NCBI GenBank assembly: GCA_001189155.1
Contig: LFCP01000005.1
Span: 1-38,608 of the forward strand
Source of the DNA: Parcubacteria bacterium C7867-006
GTDB lineage: Bacteria > Patescibacteriota > Minisyncoccia > Phycocordibacterales > DATDWN01
Reading direction: 5' to 3'
Length of the DNA: 38,608 nucleotides
In this document: positions 15,629 to 23,950 of the stretch, in pieces
Layout: each line of letters starts with the position of its first letter
Position numbering within the stretch: the stretch's first letter is position 1
The notes under the pieces: model-generated
Told to the model about the DNA's origin: nothing
The model's input: only the letters and a program-made list of their open reading frames with translations
Databases searched by the model: none
Position numbers and translations under genes: made by a program

Positions 15629-16332
15629 TACTTCTAGCAAACTCAATAATCATACTATCTGAAAAAATAATACGCATAAAACCAGCCAATTTTTCAGTTT
15701 GGATTGGAGATAATAAACAAAAAACTAAAGTGAATTTTACCGGAACTTTAGATGAGCTACATGCTCTAACTGAAATATTTATAGATAAATGTTATAAACC
15801 AGAAAAAATACCAAACACAATAATAGATATGGGGGCAAATATTGGACTAGCTACTATATGGCTTAAACTAAACTATCCAAACACAAAAATTCATGCTTAC
15901 GAACCCAATCCTGAAATTTTTAATGTATTAAAAAGTAATATCTCAAATCTTAATAATGTATATCTCTATAATCTTGCAATTTCAGACACTGATAATGAAA
16001 AAATAGAGTTCAACATATCAAAAAGATCATTTTCTTCATCAAAATTCCCTATCCCAAATTCAAATAAAATATATGTTAGTGCAACTACAATAGACAATGC
16101 AATTAATATTGTTAATGAAAAAGTTGATTTAATAAAAATAGATATTGAAGGAGCAGAATTCTCCGCAATCAAAATCTCAAATAAAATAAATGAAGTAAAT
16201 GAAATTATTGGAGAAATTCATCCAGAAAAGGCCAATGAATCATCGGCTAATATTATCAACAAGCTAGAATTTTCACACAAAATCAAATACATAGGAACCA
16301 ACAAATCTCTATTTCACGCAATTAAAAAATAA
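15628..16332 (+). CDS. FkbM-family methyltransferase, probable ATA start
   Basis: A SAM-dependent methyltransferase of the FkbM type, which O-methylates sugars or polyketides. The motifs are IIDMGANIGLATIWL (SAM binding), HAYEPNPEIF and LIKIDIEGAE. The ORF track begins at GTG 15730, leaving only about 35 residues before the SAM motif. The frame is open back to 15553, and the DNA between encodes coding-like sequence (LANSIIILSEKIIRIKPANF). No ATG, GTG or TTG exists there. The natural start is ATA at 15628-15630, which overlaps the flippase stop as TAATA, as if a classic TAATG had mutated. That gives 234 aa; 15730 (200 aa) is the conservative start. Confidence 0.75.
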   Translation: MLLANSIIILSEKIIRIKPANFSVWIGDNKQKTKVNFTGTLDELHALTEIFIDKCYKPEKIPNTIIDMGANIGLATIWLKLNYPNTKIHAYEPNPEIFNVLKSNISNLNNVYLYNLAISDTDNEKIEFNISKRSFSSSKFPIPNSNKIYVSATTIDNAINIVNEKVDLIKIDIEGAEFSAIKISNKINEVNEIIGEIHPEKANESSANIINKLEFSHKIKYIGTNKSLFHAIKK

Positions 16333-18024
16333 CTATATTTTATAAATAAAATACCTATCATCTGACCAAACTAATTTTGCTGATTTTAAAAAATTCCATT
16401 TATCATATTCTTTATCAACTAATATATATGAGACACCATATTCTTTTAATTTATCATTTTTTTTATCCAAAATTAAATCATAACTTAATTTTAAATCATT
16501 AAAATATTCTTCTCCTTTTATGTCATAAGGGCCAATCAATGGTTTACAAGATAAATCCTTCAAAAACCTTTTAAAAATAAAACATATCTTAGAATTACGA
16601 TTAGCTAGATTATACTGGTGAACGGCGTTACCAACTCCTGCAAATTTTCTAAAATCATTTTTTATCTGACTTAAATCTAACCCGCTATACATTCTAGAAA
16701 CAAGATACCTGTCCTCGACTTCTCCGTCTGACATAATATGAAAACCAACATAGTTATTAAAAACCACATAGTCATTTGTTAGAAGCGGAATATACTCAGA
16801 TATACTATCATTGGCTAAAATAACAGACCCTGGTTTCGTATTATCTTTAAGCCAAGACAAGGGTTCAGCATAAGAGTCATTTATAAACAATTTATTATTT
16901 ATCCTCTTCCAAACCCCAACCTGACCGCCGATAATACTTATTATAATAAATACAAAAATTACTCCAGGAACCAACTGTTTAAATGTACGCCAATGGCCAT
17001 TTTTAAACACTTTAACAAAGAAAATAAATAAAAATATACAGATATATAGGTCGACAAATCTACCTATATGCTGAGCCAACTCAAAATCTATACCTATAAC
17101 AGTATTACTGAGTATTGCTAAAACTAAAGCTATATCAACTATACGAATAATAAAAATCTGTTCCTTGGTAAAAAACTCTTTATACAAATAGGTACTAATA
17201 AAAATTAAAAAACAAATAAAAAAATACACCAAACTAGTACTTGATAAAGAATGAGTATAGAGTAAACCTAGTCTTGTAACAGTCTCAGAATAATACAACT
17301 GGGTAGTTTGTAGCCAAGTATAGTAAATAAATGGAATAGCTAAAATTAAAGAAATAGAACCTGAAATAAAAATTGAAATAGCACTCTTTTTATCAGTTTT
17401 AAATAAATAATAACCGAACACTAATACATAAATAATAGCCATTATATAGGCTAGATATGTATACATATACAGGGCAATACCAGAATATATCCCAAGAGCA
17501 ATTCTTCTCTTCCACGAGTTAGGATTTTTTATAAACAAAAATAAAAGTAAAATAAATCCCAAAAAAAATGGGTAAACGACCTGCATAGCAACTGGTCTAG
17601 ATAAATACCAATAAATAGAAAAGATGGTTATTAATACACCCCAAAGAGATGCTTTTTTACCCAAATCAAACTCTGCAAAAATTCTGCTCAATACTAAAGA
17701 AAAAATAATAAACCAAATTATTTGATTTAAAAATGTTGTTTGATTAATAGAAAATCCTAAAAATAAAGGGGCGGACCATAACCAATCAGCTACAAAAAAA
17801 TTAGCAGAAACAGAATCTTTATATTCTGATACATATGGATTACCTATAAATGGATGACCTTTATAAACATCCATAGCTCTGGTGTAATAAAATATAGAGT
17901 CATCTGTAATTTGAACTGGAATTTTTGGATAAGACCAGTTAGAAATTTTTAATATAAACAAAAAAGGTAATACAGCCAGTAAAACAGAGAACAATACCGT
18001 TAGATAAAAGTACTTACTTTTCAT
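16333..18024 (-). CDS. GT-C fold membrane glycosyltransferase (putative)
   Basis: A 563-aa protein with about 11-13 TM segments and a soluble C-terminal domain. After TM1 comes TDDSIFYYTRAMDVYKGHP; a D-rich first loop of this kind is the usual catalytic site of GT-C enzymes, which take sugars from polyprenyl phosphates on the outer face. The C-terminal part (NTKPGSVILANDSISEYIPL) matches the extracellular domain seen in many of them. Acceptor and sugar are unknown. Its stop meets the FkbM stop end to end (16332/16333), and its start overlaps the GT4 gene by 11 bases, so it is the last gene of the minus-strand unit. Confidence 0.68.
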   Translation of the reverse strand: MKSKYFYLTVLFSVLLAVLPFLFILKISNWSYPKIPVQITDDSIFYYTRAMDVYKGHPFIGNPYVSEYKDSVSANFFVADWLWSAPLFLGFSINQTTFLNQIIWFIIFSLVLSRIFAEFDLGKKASLWGVLITIFSIYWYLSRPVAMQVVYPFFLGFILLLFLFIKNPNSWKRRIALGIYSGIALYMYTYLAYIMAIIYVLVFGYYLFKTDKKSAISIFISGSISLILAIPFIYYTWLQTTQLYYSETVTRLGLLYTHSLSSTSLVYFFICFLIFISTYLYKEFFTKEQIFIIRIVDIALVLAILSNTVIGIDFELAQHIGRFVDLYICIFLFIFFVKVFKNGHWRTFKQLVPGVIFVFIIISIIGGQVGVWKRINNKLFINDSYAEPLSWLKDNTKPGSVILANDSISEYIPLLTNDYVVFNNYVGFHIMSDGEVEDRYLVSRMYSGLDLSQIKNDFRKFAGVGNAVHQYNLANRNSKICFIFKRFLKDLSCKPLIGPYDIKGEEYFNDLKLSYDLILDKKNDKLKEYGVSYILVDKEYDKWNFLKSAKLVWSDDRYFIYKI

Positions 18025-19144
18025 TAATTTTTATATTATTCAAAATTTCACTTGCTCTATTACCCCATGTGTATTTTTTAACATCAGACTTAGCTTGATC
18101 AGCAATCTTTAATGAAAAATCGTAGTCTGAAAGAACTTTTTCTATTTGCGTCCTAAAAGATTCTGAATCATCTGGCTTAGCAAAAAAACAATTTTTTTCA
18201 TTTGCTACTTCTCTAATAGAAGGTAAATCAGAAGCTATTATTGGAACGCCACTAGCCATATGATTAAACATCTTTAATGGAGACGTAAAAAACTTTGAAA
18301 TATTGAACTTGCCGGAATTTGGGACAATCAAAACATCTGCAGCAACCTGATTTATGGATAATTCCGAATAAGGTCTAAAACCTAAAAAAATGACGTTTGG
18401 ATAAATTTTTTTTAAACTCTCTATTTGTTGTTTCTCGCCACCTATAATAACGACCTGAATACCCTCGGATAAACCTTTTGAAGCATCTAATAAAGTCTGG
18501 TATCCCTTCCAATCATCTAATAATCCTATATACATAACTATCTTTTTATCCAAAGGAAGATTTAAAAACTTCCTCGCCTCAAATTTATCCAAATCAGTCT
18601 TCAAATCATTGGGATCAAAACCACTAGGAGATACTAATATTTTATTTACATCAACACCAAAATCTATCAACTTGTTTTTTAAACCATTACTTATAACAAC
18701 AAAAAAACTAACTTTTCTAATTAAAAATTTAAACAAAAAAACTGATTTAGGAATATCGTGCAATTCCAAAATAATATTATTTTTTTTAGAAAAAAATAAT
18801 GGAATAACAAAATCCCTTGTATACAAAAAACCTCTTTTTCGTATTTTTGTTAAAAATTTCAAAGAAAAAATAAAAGATAATATATCTATCCAGTAAAAAA
18901 TTATACCAAACTTTCCAGAATTAGCTAATAAATCAGTACTTAATATTCTATTTATACTAAAATTTTTATTTACCTTATAAAAAATATATGGATCTTCTTT
19001 TATTTTATCCGCATTAACTCTATTAGGGATAAAAAGTTCAACATCACATCCATTATTAGCAAACTCTGAACACATCTTCATTATCGCGTAGCCTTGAGCA
19101 CGAGTAGTTGGTATTCTTACATTTGTTACGTAATTTATTTTCAT
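18014..19144 (-). CDS. Glycosyltransferase family 4
   Basis: A 376-aa GT-B enzyme. The N-terminal domain starts INYVTNVRIPTTRAQGYAIM. The C-terminal donor domain has KIVMYIGLLDDWKGYQTLL, VIFLGFRPYSEL and the family motif SPLKMFNHMASGVPIIASDL, in which E is replaced by N in the usual K-x-x-E-y-M region. It should transfer a sugar from an NDP donor on the cytoplasmic face. It overlaps the SDR gene upstream by 4 bases (ATGA), so the two are translationally coupled. Confidence 0.85.
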   Translation of the reverse strand: MKINYVTNVRIPTTRAQGYAIMKMCSEFANNGCDVELFIPNRVNADKIKEDPYIFYKVNKNFSINRILSTDLLANSGKFGIIFYWIDILSFIFSLKFLTKIRKRGFLYTRDFVIPLFFSKKNNIILELHDIPKSVFLFKFLIRKVSFFVVISNGLKNKLIDFGVDVNKILVSPSGFDPNDLKTDLDKFEARKFLNLPLDKKIVMYIGLLDDWKGYQTLLDASKGLSEGIQVVIIGGEKQQIESLKKIYPNVIFLGFRPYSELSINQVAADVLIVPNSGKFNISKFFTSPLKMFNHMASGVPIIASDLPSIREVANEKNCFFAKPDDSESFRTQIEKVLSDYDFSLKIADQAKSDVKKYTWGNRASEILNNIKINEK

Positions 19145-20142
19145 TTAGAAAAATTTTGATAGTAGTTTTTATACCATTCAAAAGTCTTACTTAATCCATC
19201 ATCCAAATTAGTCTTTGGTTTCCACCCAACCATTTTCTCAATTTTACTTATATCAGCCAATCTTCTTTTAACACTCCCCTGCAAACCTTGATTAATTTTA
19301 TATTCAACTGGTTGCCATCCAGCTATTTTAAAGAATTTTTTGGCTAGATTTTCCATAGTAATTTCATCTGTATTTCCTATATGGATAGTCTCAGCAATAC
19401 CCACATCTGTTTTTTGTGAATCCATTAGCATAACCATAGCTTCTACAGCGTCATCAATATAACAAAATGTTCTAGACTCATCAGCACCAAAAATATCAAA
19501 AGGTTCTTGTTTATCTATGATTCTTTTAGACATCTCTGGTATTACATGATCAAAACCAGCTCTAGGACCGTAGAAGTTATGAGGTCTAACAATAACTGCT
19601 GGAATATTAAATGCTTTTGAATAATAGATAACAAATAATTCTCCGATTAGCTTTGTTCCTCCATATGTCCATCTTGGATTATATGTATCCTCAACAACCA
19701 AAGGAACATTTTCTGGAGTTGGCAAAGGAAGTTGATCAAAAGCAGACAATGCGCCCGCATATGCTTCATTAGAAGATGTAAACAAAAGTTTTGGTTTTTT
19801 ATCAAAACCTTTTATCCACTCTAATATATTAAATAATGAAATTGTATTTATTCTTAAAACCTCTTCTGGCATTTTATAAAACCATTTTGTACCGTTAACA
19901 GCTGCTAAATGATAAATATGTTCAAAATCTTTATCTAAACTTTTATAAAAATCTATAGAAGTTAAATCACCGTTTATAAACTCAACGTTTTCATTATTCA
20001 ACAAACCATTAAAATCATCGTCCATTTTACCTCTTTGAAGGTTATCTACTATGACAATTTTATTATCCTTATTCACAGCAAGACTTTTTGCTAAATGAAA
20101 ACCAATAAAACCTGCACCACCTGTTATAAGTATTTTTTTCAT
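19141..20142 (-). CDS. NAD-dependent sugar epimerase/dehydratase (extended SDR)
   Basis: A 333-aa protein. The Rossmann motif GGAGFIG is at 8-14, the active site is SS near 123-124 with Y160-x3-K164 (WTYGGTKLIGEL), and RPHNFYGPRAGFDHVIPE is the substrate loop. It acts on an NDP-hexose, as a 4-epimerase, 4,6-dehydratase or decarboxylase; I cannot choose from sequence alone. It ends in TGA inside ATGA shared with the GT4 gene, and lies 4 bases after the UDP-sugar dehydrogenase-like gene. A UDP-hexuronate epimerase or decarboxylase would fit that neighbour. Confidence 0.85.
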   Translation of the reverse strand: MKKILITGGAGFIGFHLAKSLAVNKDNKIVIVDNLQRGKMDDDFNGLLNNENVEFINGDLTSIDFYKSLDKDFEHIYHLAAVNGTKWFYKMPEEVLRINTISLFNILEWIKGFDKKPKLLFTSSNEAYAGALSAFDQLPLPTPENVPLVVEDTYNPRWTYGGTKLIGELFVIYYSKAFNIPAVIVRPHNFYGPRAGFDHVIPEMSKRIIDKQEPFDIFGADESRTFCYIDDAVEAMVMLMDSQKTDVGIAETIHIGNTDEITMENLAKKFFKIAGWQPVEYKINQGLQGSVKRRLADISKIEKMVGWKPKTNLDDGLSKTFEWYKNYYQNFSK

Positions 20143-20146
20143 AAAA

Positions 20147-21073
20147 TTATTTCCTTATAAAGATTTTTTCTATCTTTCGTATTGTTGCTTTATAAAGGTG
20201 CTTTGCCGCCTCTTTACCAGAAACACTTGGCTTTTGCCACGCTGAATACCATTCAGAAAGATTTGGGTGAGTATCTTGCATTGCAATTCTTAACTCATTT
20301 GATCTGTGTGTTCCTTCAAGAAGTGGCATTGGGTGGTTTTGCTTTGCATAATAACTATGGTAGGCAAGAGTATCTTTTGGTAAGCAATGGCCATTATATG
20401 CTCTTCCATACCTCATATAAAACTTTCCATCAAACATCCAATCAATAACTTTCTCAATCTTTGCTACATCCTCTTTTGTATTCGGTTCTATAATAGAATC
20501 TCCAAATTCATTTATAAATGCAATTCGAACGGAGTTCCAAAGATTTGATAAATACTTTAAGTGTGAGGCCTCTTCAGGAGTTCCGTAAAATGTTTTGTAC
20601 GCCGTTTTTTTCCAATCCTCAAAAAACGCGGGCTCAGGTTTGTTTGTGTTCCTGCCAACAATAAAATAAAATGGCTTAATAGATTCTTCAACAGCAAGCT
20701 TTTCATGCAAGAATTCAGGAACATAAAAATCAAATGTAAGATTTTTAAGTGTTGCAGGAATTATTGTCGATCTTAAAATAACACTACCTTTTGTACCTTT
20801 TACCGCACTCAATGCTCTCTCGATTAATGATATGTCCTGTTCACCAGAAGGAGAGACTTTGTCACCTACACATATTATATATGCAACATCTTCTGCATCT
20901 ATTTCTAAAGGAGAACCAAGTCTTTTAATTTTCTTATATGTGTCAGCATATGTGCTTTTATAGTGCAGATTGGGATTAGCTGGATCAAAGTATGAAACAT
21001 CATTCCCCATTATTGCCAAAGATAATGCATTTGCCTGACCAACCCAACCGAAACCGATTATTACTATTTTCAT
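20147..21073 (-). CDS. UDP-glucose/GDP-mannose dehydrogenase-like protein, short form
   Basis: A 308-aa protein. The NAD-binding motif IGFGWVGQANALSLA is at 6-20, and the catalytic Cys lies in NGHCLPKDTLAYH near residue 230, equivalent to the G-x-C-x-P-K-D site. Family enzymes oxidise NDP-hexose to the uronic acid in two steps. Usual members have 390-450 aa with a C-terminal NDP-binding domain; here only about 75 residues follow the Cys, so that domain is missing or reduced. It may act on an unusual substrate or as a smaller dimer. TATAAT ends 8 bases before the ATG (leaderless). Confidence 0.78.
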   Translation of the reverse strand: MKIVIIGFGWVGQANALSLAIMGNDVSYFDPANPNLHYKSTYADTYKKIKRLGSPLEIDAEDVAYIICVGDKVSPSGEQDISLIERALSAVKGTKGSVILRSTIIPATLKNLTFDFYVPEFLHEKLAVEESIKPFYFIVGRNTNKPEPAFFEDWKKTAYKTFYGTPEEASHLKYLSNLWNSVRIAFINEFGDSIIEPNTKEDVAKIEKVIDWMFDGKFYMRYGRAYNGHCLPKDTLAYHSYYAKQNHPMPLLEGTHRSNELRIAMQDTHPNLSEWYSAWQKPSVSGKEAAKHLYKATIRKIEKIFIRK

Positions 21074-21081
21074 ACTTGAAT

Positions 21082-21087
21082 ATTATA
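21082..21087 (-). promoter_or_regulatory. Promoter (-10) of the dehydrogenase-like gene
   Basis: TATAAT on the minus strand, 8 bases before the ATG at 21073. It suggests a second transcription start inside the glycan locus with a leaderless mRNA. No extended TG is present. Confidence 0.45.
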
Positions 21088-21140
21088 TTTTATAAGGATT
21101 ATAGGCAAGTATACAAAAGCAATAAATACTACTATGCTTT

Positions 21141-22430
21141 TTATGATTTAATATAATTTTTTTTAACCTTTTCTAGTAATTCAAGCTTCTTGAGAGATGT
21201 ATATCGAATATCAATACTTTTTGCCAATTTAGAATTAAGTTCGCCCATTATCGTTCGCTGTTCTGGAGATAAGTTATACATTTCATAAATAGCTTTATAC
21301 AATGCGACTGTATCGTTCATAGGAACTGCAAAACCGCTTTTTCCACCCTGAATAGCCTCCATCATGTCTTCGTTGTCAAAAATAATAACTGGGAGTGAGC
21401 TGGCCATACCCTCCAATATAGCCATTGTGAAACCACATGCACGAGGTGTATTTTCTAGTTCGCAATATACATCCACAGATTTATACATTTTTGCAAGCTG
21501 TATTTCTGGAATTCGATTAAAGATGAAAAGTCGATCAGGTATACCCTCCTCTTTGGCAAGGGTTTTCCACTTTTCTGGATCACCAGAGCCGCCGCAAATT
21601 ACAGCACCTATATTCAATCCTGCTTTTGCAAGCTTAGCTACAGTTTTGATCAACAGATCATGGCCTTTTCTATATTCAAATGCTCCAACAGAAACAAGAA
21701 GAAACATATCTTCTGGCAAATTGAGGGATTTTCTTAATACTTTTTTGTCATTTGGTATATCAAACTTCAACACACCATAATCACTACCATCATACACATA
21801 TTGAACTTTTTCTTTTGGAAGATATTTTAACGGCCCTCGACTACAATATGGCCCTGGAGTAATGACAAAATCTGCCAAATCAAGGAAGGTCTGCCAGTAT
21901 TTTTCTCTTCCTCCATTTATAAGCCACTTATTTACTCCCATAGAATCATCATGGACCTCAGCATATGAATCAAATACAATTGGCACACCCCATTTCTTAG
22001 CAATTTTAGAAGCCATATATGTTTTTATGAGAACTCCTTCACCCAACACTATATCTGGTTTAAATTTTTTAAAAACTCCATCAATAAATACTCCATATGC
22101 TGCATATAACAAAACTTCTTTGTTAATCTTTGGTGCAATCCGAACATAACTCACAAGAAGATTCGTATAAAGAATAGGGCTTCTAAGAAAGTGCTTCAAT
22201 AGAAAAACTCCTTTATCAAAGTTTGTAGGTTTTTTGGTATATTCAAAAAAATATTCTGCGTTTGCCCCAAGATCATCCCGTTTACCCGATGCAGAGTCAT
22301 ATGGAAAGTTAGCAGCAACATTATGTCCTTTTTCTTTCCATATACCTGCATAAAACAATACAAGTTTTGGCACACCTCCATATGGTGGGGGCATACTCTC
22401 TCCTGTAGTTCCGGCAATCAAAATATTCAT
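21141..22430 (-). CDS. Glycosyltransferase family 4
   Basis: A 429-aa GT-B enzyme. The N-terminus is MNILIAGTTGESMPPPYGGV, with a glycine-rich loop usual for these enzymes. The donor domain has FLLVSVGAFEYRKGHDLLIK, PDRLFIFNRIPEIQLAKMYK and GFTMAILEGMASSLPVI, with the conserved Glu of the E-x7-E type. The donor and acceptor are unknown. It starts one base after the stop of the aminotransferase gene, so it is coupled to it. Confidence 0.85.
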   Translation of the reverse strand: MNILIAGTTGESMPPPYGGVPKLVLFYAGIWKEKGHNVAANFPYDSASGKRDDLGANAEYFFEYTKKPTNFDKGVFLLKHFLRSPILYTNLLVSYVRIAPKINKEVLLYAAYGVFIDGVFKKFKPDIVLGEGVLIKTYMASKIAKKWGVPIVFDSYAEVHDDSMGVNKWLINGGREKYWQTFLDLADFVITPGPYCSRGPLKYLPKEKVQYVYDGSDYGVLKFDIPNDKKVLRKSLNLPEDMFLLVSVGAFEYRKGHDLLIKTVAKLAKAGLNIGAVICGGSGDPEKWKTLAKEEGIPDRLFIFNRIPEIQLAKMYKSVDVYCELENTPRACGFTMAILEGMASSLPVIIFDNEDMMEAIQGGKSGFAVPMNDTVALYKAIYEMYNLSPEQRTIMGELNSKLAKSIDIRYTSLKKLELLEKVKKNYIKS

Positions 22431-22431
22431 A

Positions 22432-23553
22432 TTATTTTAAATTATCTATAACTTTTATAAATCTATCTACTACAAAAGCAAGTTCTTCTTCTGTTATATC
22501 AGTCCCACTTGGCAAATATAAACCATCAGAATACAAACTACTTGCAACTGGACATGAATCCTTTTCTACAATACCTTCTTTCAAAAATATTTCTTGCTCA
22601 TTATATGGAACAAAATCCTCCCTGGTTTGAACTCCACCCTCCAGAAGTTTACTCATGAGAACTTGTCTTTTTCCAGAAAGACTTCCTGTAAGCAAGATAT
22701 TAAACATCCAGTATACATTATATGCGTAAGGCTTTTCAACCGGTAGAATAATATCCTTCACCCCTGAAAGATGCTTGATATAGTAGTCAGCGATTTCCCT
22801 TTTTCGCTCAATTATTTTTTCAATTTTTTTAAGTTGCCCAACACCAACAGCAGCCTGAAGATTGGTCATCTGATACTTGAAGCCAAGCGCTTGGTGCATA
22901 AATTTATCCTTGTCACCAAAAGCAAGATTCTTTAGAAGTCTACACTTCTCGATAAGCTCTTTATCATCTGTTACAACCATACCTCCTTCACCTGTCGTTA
23001 TTATCTTATTGGAATAAAAACTAAAACAACCGATATGACCGATGCCTCCAACCACTTTTCCTTTATACTTTGCTCCATGAGCTTCAGCTGCATCTTCAAT
23101 TACGAATAGATTATGTTTTTTTGCAATCTCCATAATAGGATCCATATCAACTGGATGACCGTATAAATGAACAACAATGATGGCTTTTGTCCTAGAGGTA
23201 ATTTTAGCTTCAATGAGCTTAGTATCAATATTAAGAGTATCGGGCTCACAATCAATTGGAATCGGCTTTGCACCTTGGTAAAGAACCGCAAAAAAAGTTG
23301 CCATATTAGTCATTGTAGCAACAAGGACTTCATCATCTTTACCTATTCCAAGAGCAGCGACAGCCAAATGCAATGCCGTTGTACCACTATTTACAGCGGC
23401 TCCGTATTTTACACCACAGTATCGTGCAAAACCTTCCTCAAATTCTGGTAAAAATGTTCCTGCAAGACCTGAAATGTCTTTTTTTGTAATAGCCTCAGTT
23501 ACATTATTTATTTCCACCTCATCTAAAAATGGTTTTGATACTGGTACAAACAT
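22432..23553 (-). CDS. DegT/DnrJ/EryC1/StrS aminotransferase
   Basis: A 373-aa PLP enzyme. The motifs are AAVNSGTTALHLAV, VIEDAAEAHGA and CFSFYSNKIITTGEGG, in which K183 is the Schiff-base lysine. The family turns a 3- or 4-keto-6-deoxy NDP-sugar into its amino sugar, using Glu as amine donor (perosamine synthetase type). The cupin and the sugar C-methyltransferase next door suggest a branched or amino-deoxy sugar. It starts 15 bases after the cupin stop. Compare the second DegT protein at 31986-33149, which has His in place of the lysine. Confidence 0.9.
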   Translation of the reverse strand: MFVPVSKPFLDEVEINNVTEAITKKDISGLAGTFLPEFEEGFARYCGVKYGAAVNSGTTALHLAVAALGIGKDDEVLVATMTNMATFFAVLYQGAKPIPIDCEPDTLNIDTKLIEAKITSRTKAIIVVHLYGHPVDMDPIMEIAKKHNLFVIEDAAEAHGAKYKGKVVGGIGHIGCFSFYSNKIITTGEGGMVVTDDKELIEKCRLLKNLAFGDKDKFMHQALGFKYQMTNLQAAVGVGQLKKIEKIIERKREIADYYIKHLSGVKDIILPVEKPYAYNVYWMFNILLTGSLSGKRQVLMSKLLEGGVQTREDFVPYNEQEIFLKEGIVEKDSCPVASSLYSDGLYLPSGTDITEEELAFVVDRFIKVIDNLK

Positions 23554-23568
23554 AGTATTTTATTTTAA

Positions 23569-23949
23569 TTAATTCGTTAATGGTTTCTCTAACCTAATCG
23601 TGTCCTTTTCATAATCAGCTCCATTTCGAGGACCTTTTGTAAGTGATATAAAAACTGTATCCTCCAGAGCTTTAAATGCATGAGCTTCCATTGCTGGATG
23701 AAATGCAACATCTCCCGCCTTTAAAATACGACGTGTAGTTTTTCCACCTGGCATTAGCTTAGTATAACATGCAAACTTTCCTGATATTACATAGTCGTAT
23801 TGAACTGTTTTTTTGTGGTAATGATTACCTCTTACGCTTCCTTTATTACAAGTTATTAGTGTAACTGCATCAACAGCAGTCTTTGTAATAAGATCTCTAA
23901 TCTCACCACGTGCATCTTTAAAGTTTACCTTTGTTTTTTGTATATTCAT
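23569..23949 (-). CDS. Cupin-fold NDP-sugar modifying protein
   Basis: A 126-aa single cupin. The first cupin motif is VRGNHYHKKTVQYDYVISGK and the second is AGDVAFHPAMEAHAF. Similar short cupins are NDP-sugar 3,4-ketoisomerases (FdtA/QdtA), the WxcM type, or the C-terminal domain of CapF. The RGNHYHxxT form resembles CapF most. Its place between a DegT aminotransferase and a sugar C-methyltransferase supports a role in making a rare NDP-sugar. The exact reaction cannot be read from sequence. Confidence 0.72.
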   Translation of the reverse strand: MNIQKTKVNFKDARGEIRDLITKTAVDAVTLITCNKGSVRGNHYHKKTVQYDYVISGKFACYTKLMPGGKTTRRILKAGDVAFHPAMEAHAFKALEDTVFISLTKGPRNGADYEKDTIRLEKPLTN

Positions 23950-23950
23950 A

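Noticed and set aside
19141-19144. UGA recoded as glycine, as in some CPR lineages (code 25)
   Set aside because: Long ORFs are complete with no in-frame UGA, and UGA serves as stop in the ATGA overlaps at 19141-19144 and 33146-33149.
21115-21141. Terminator after the GT4 gene (AAAAGCA / TGCTTTT)
   Set aside because: The 7-bp stem has a 13-base loop and only four T, so it is too weak to call.
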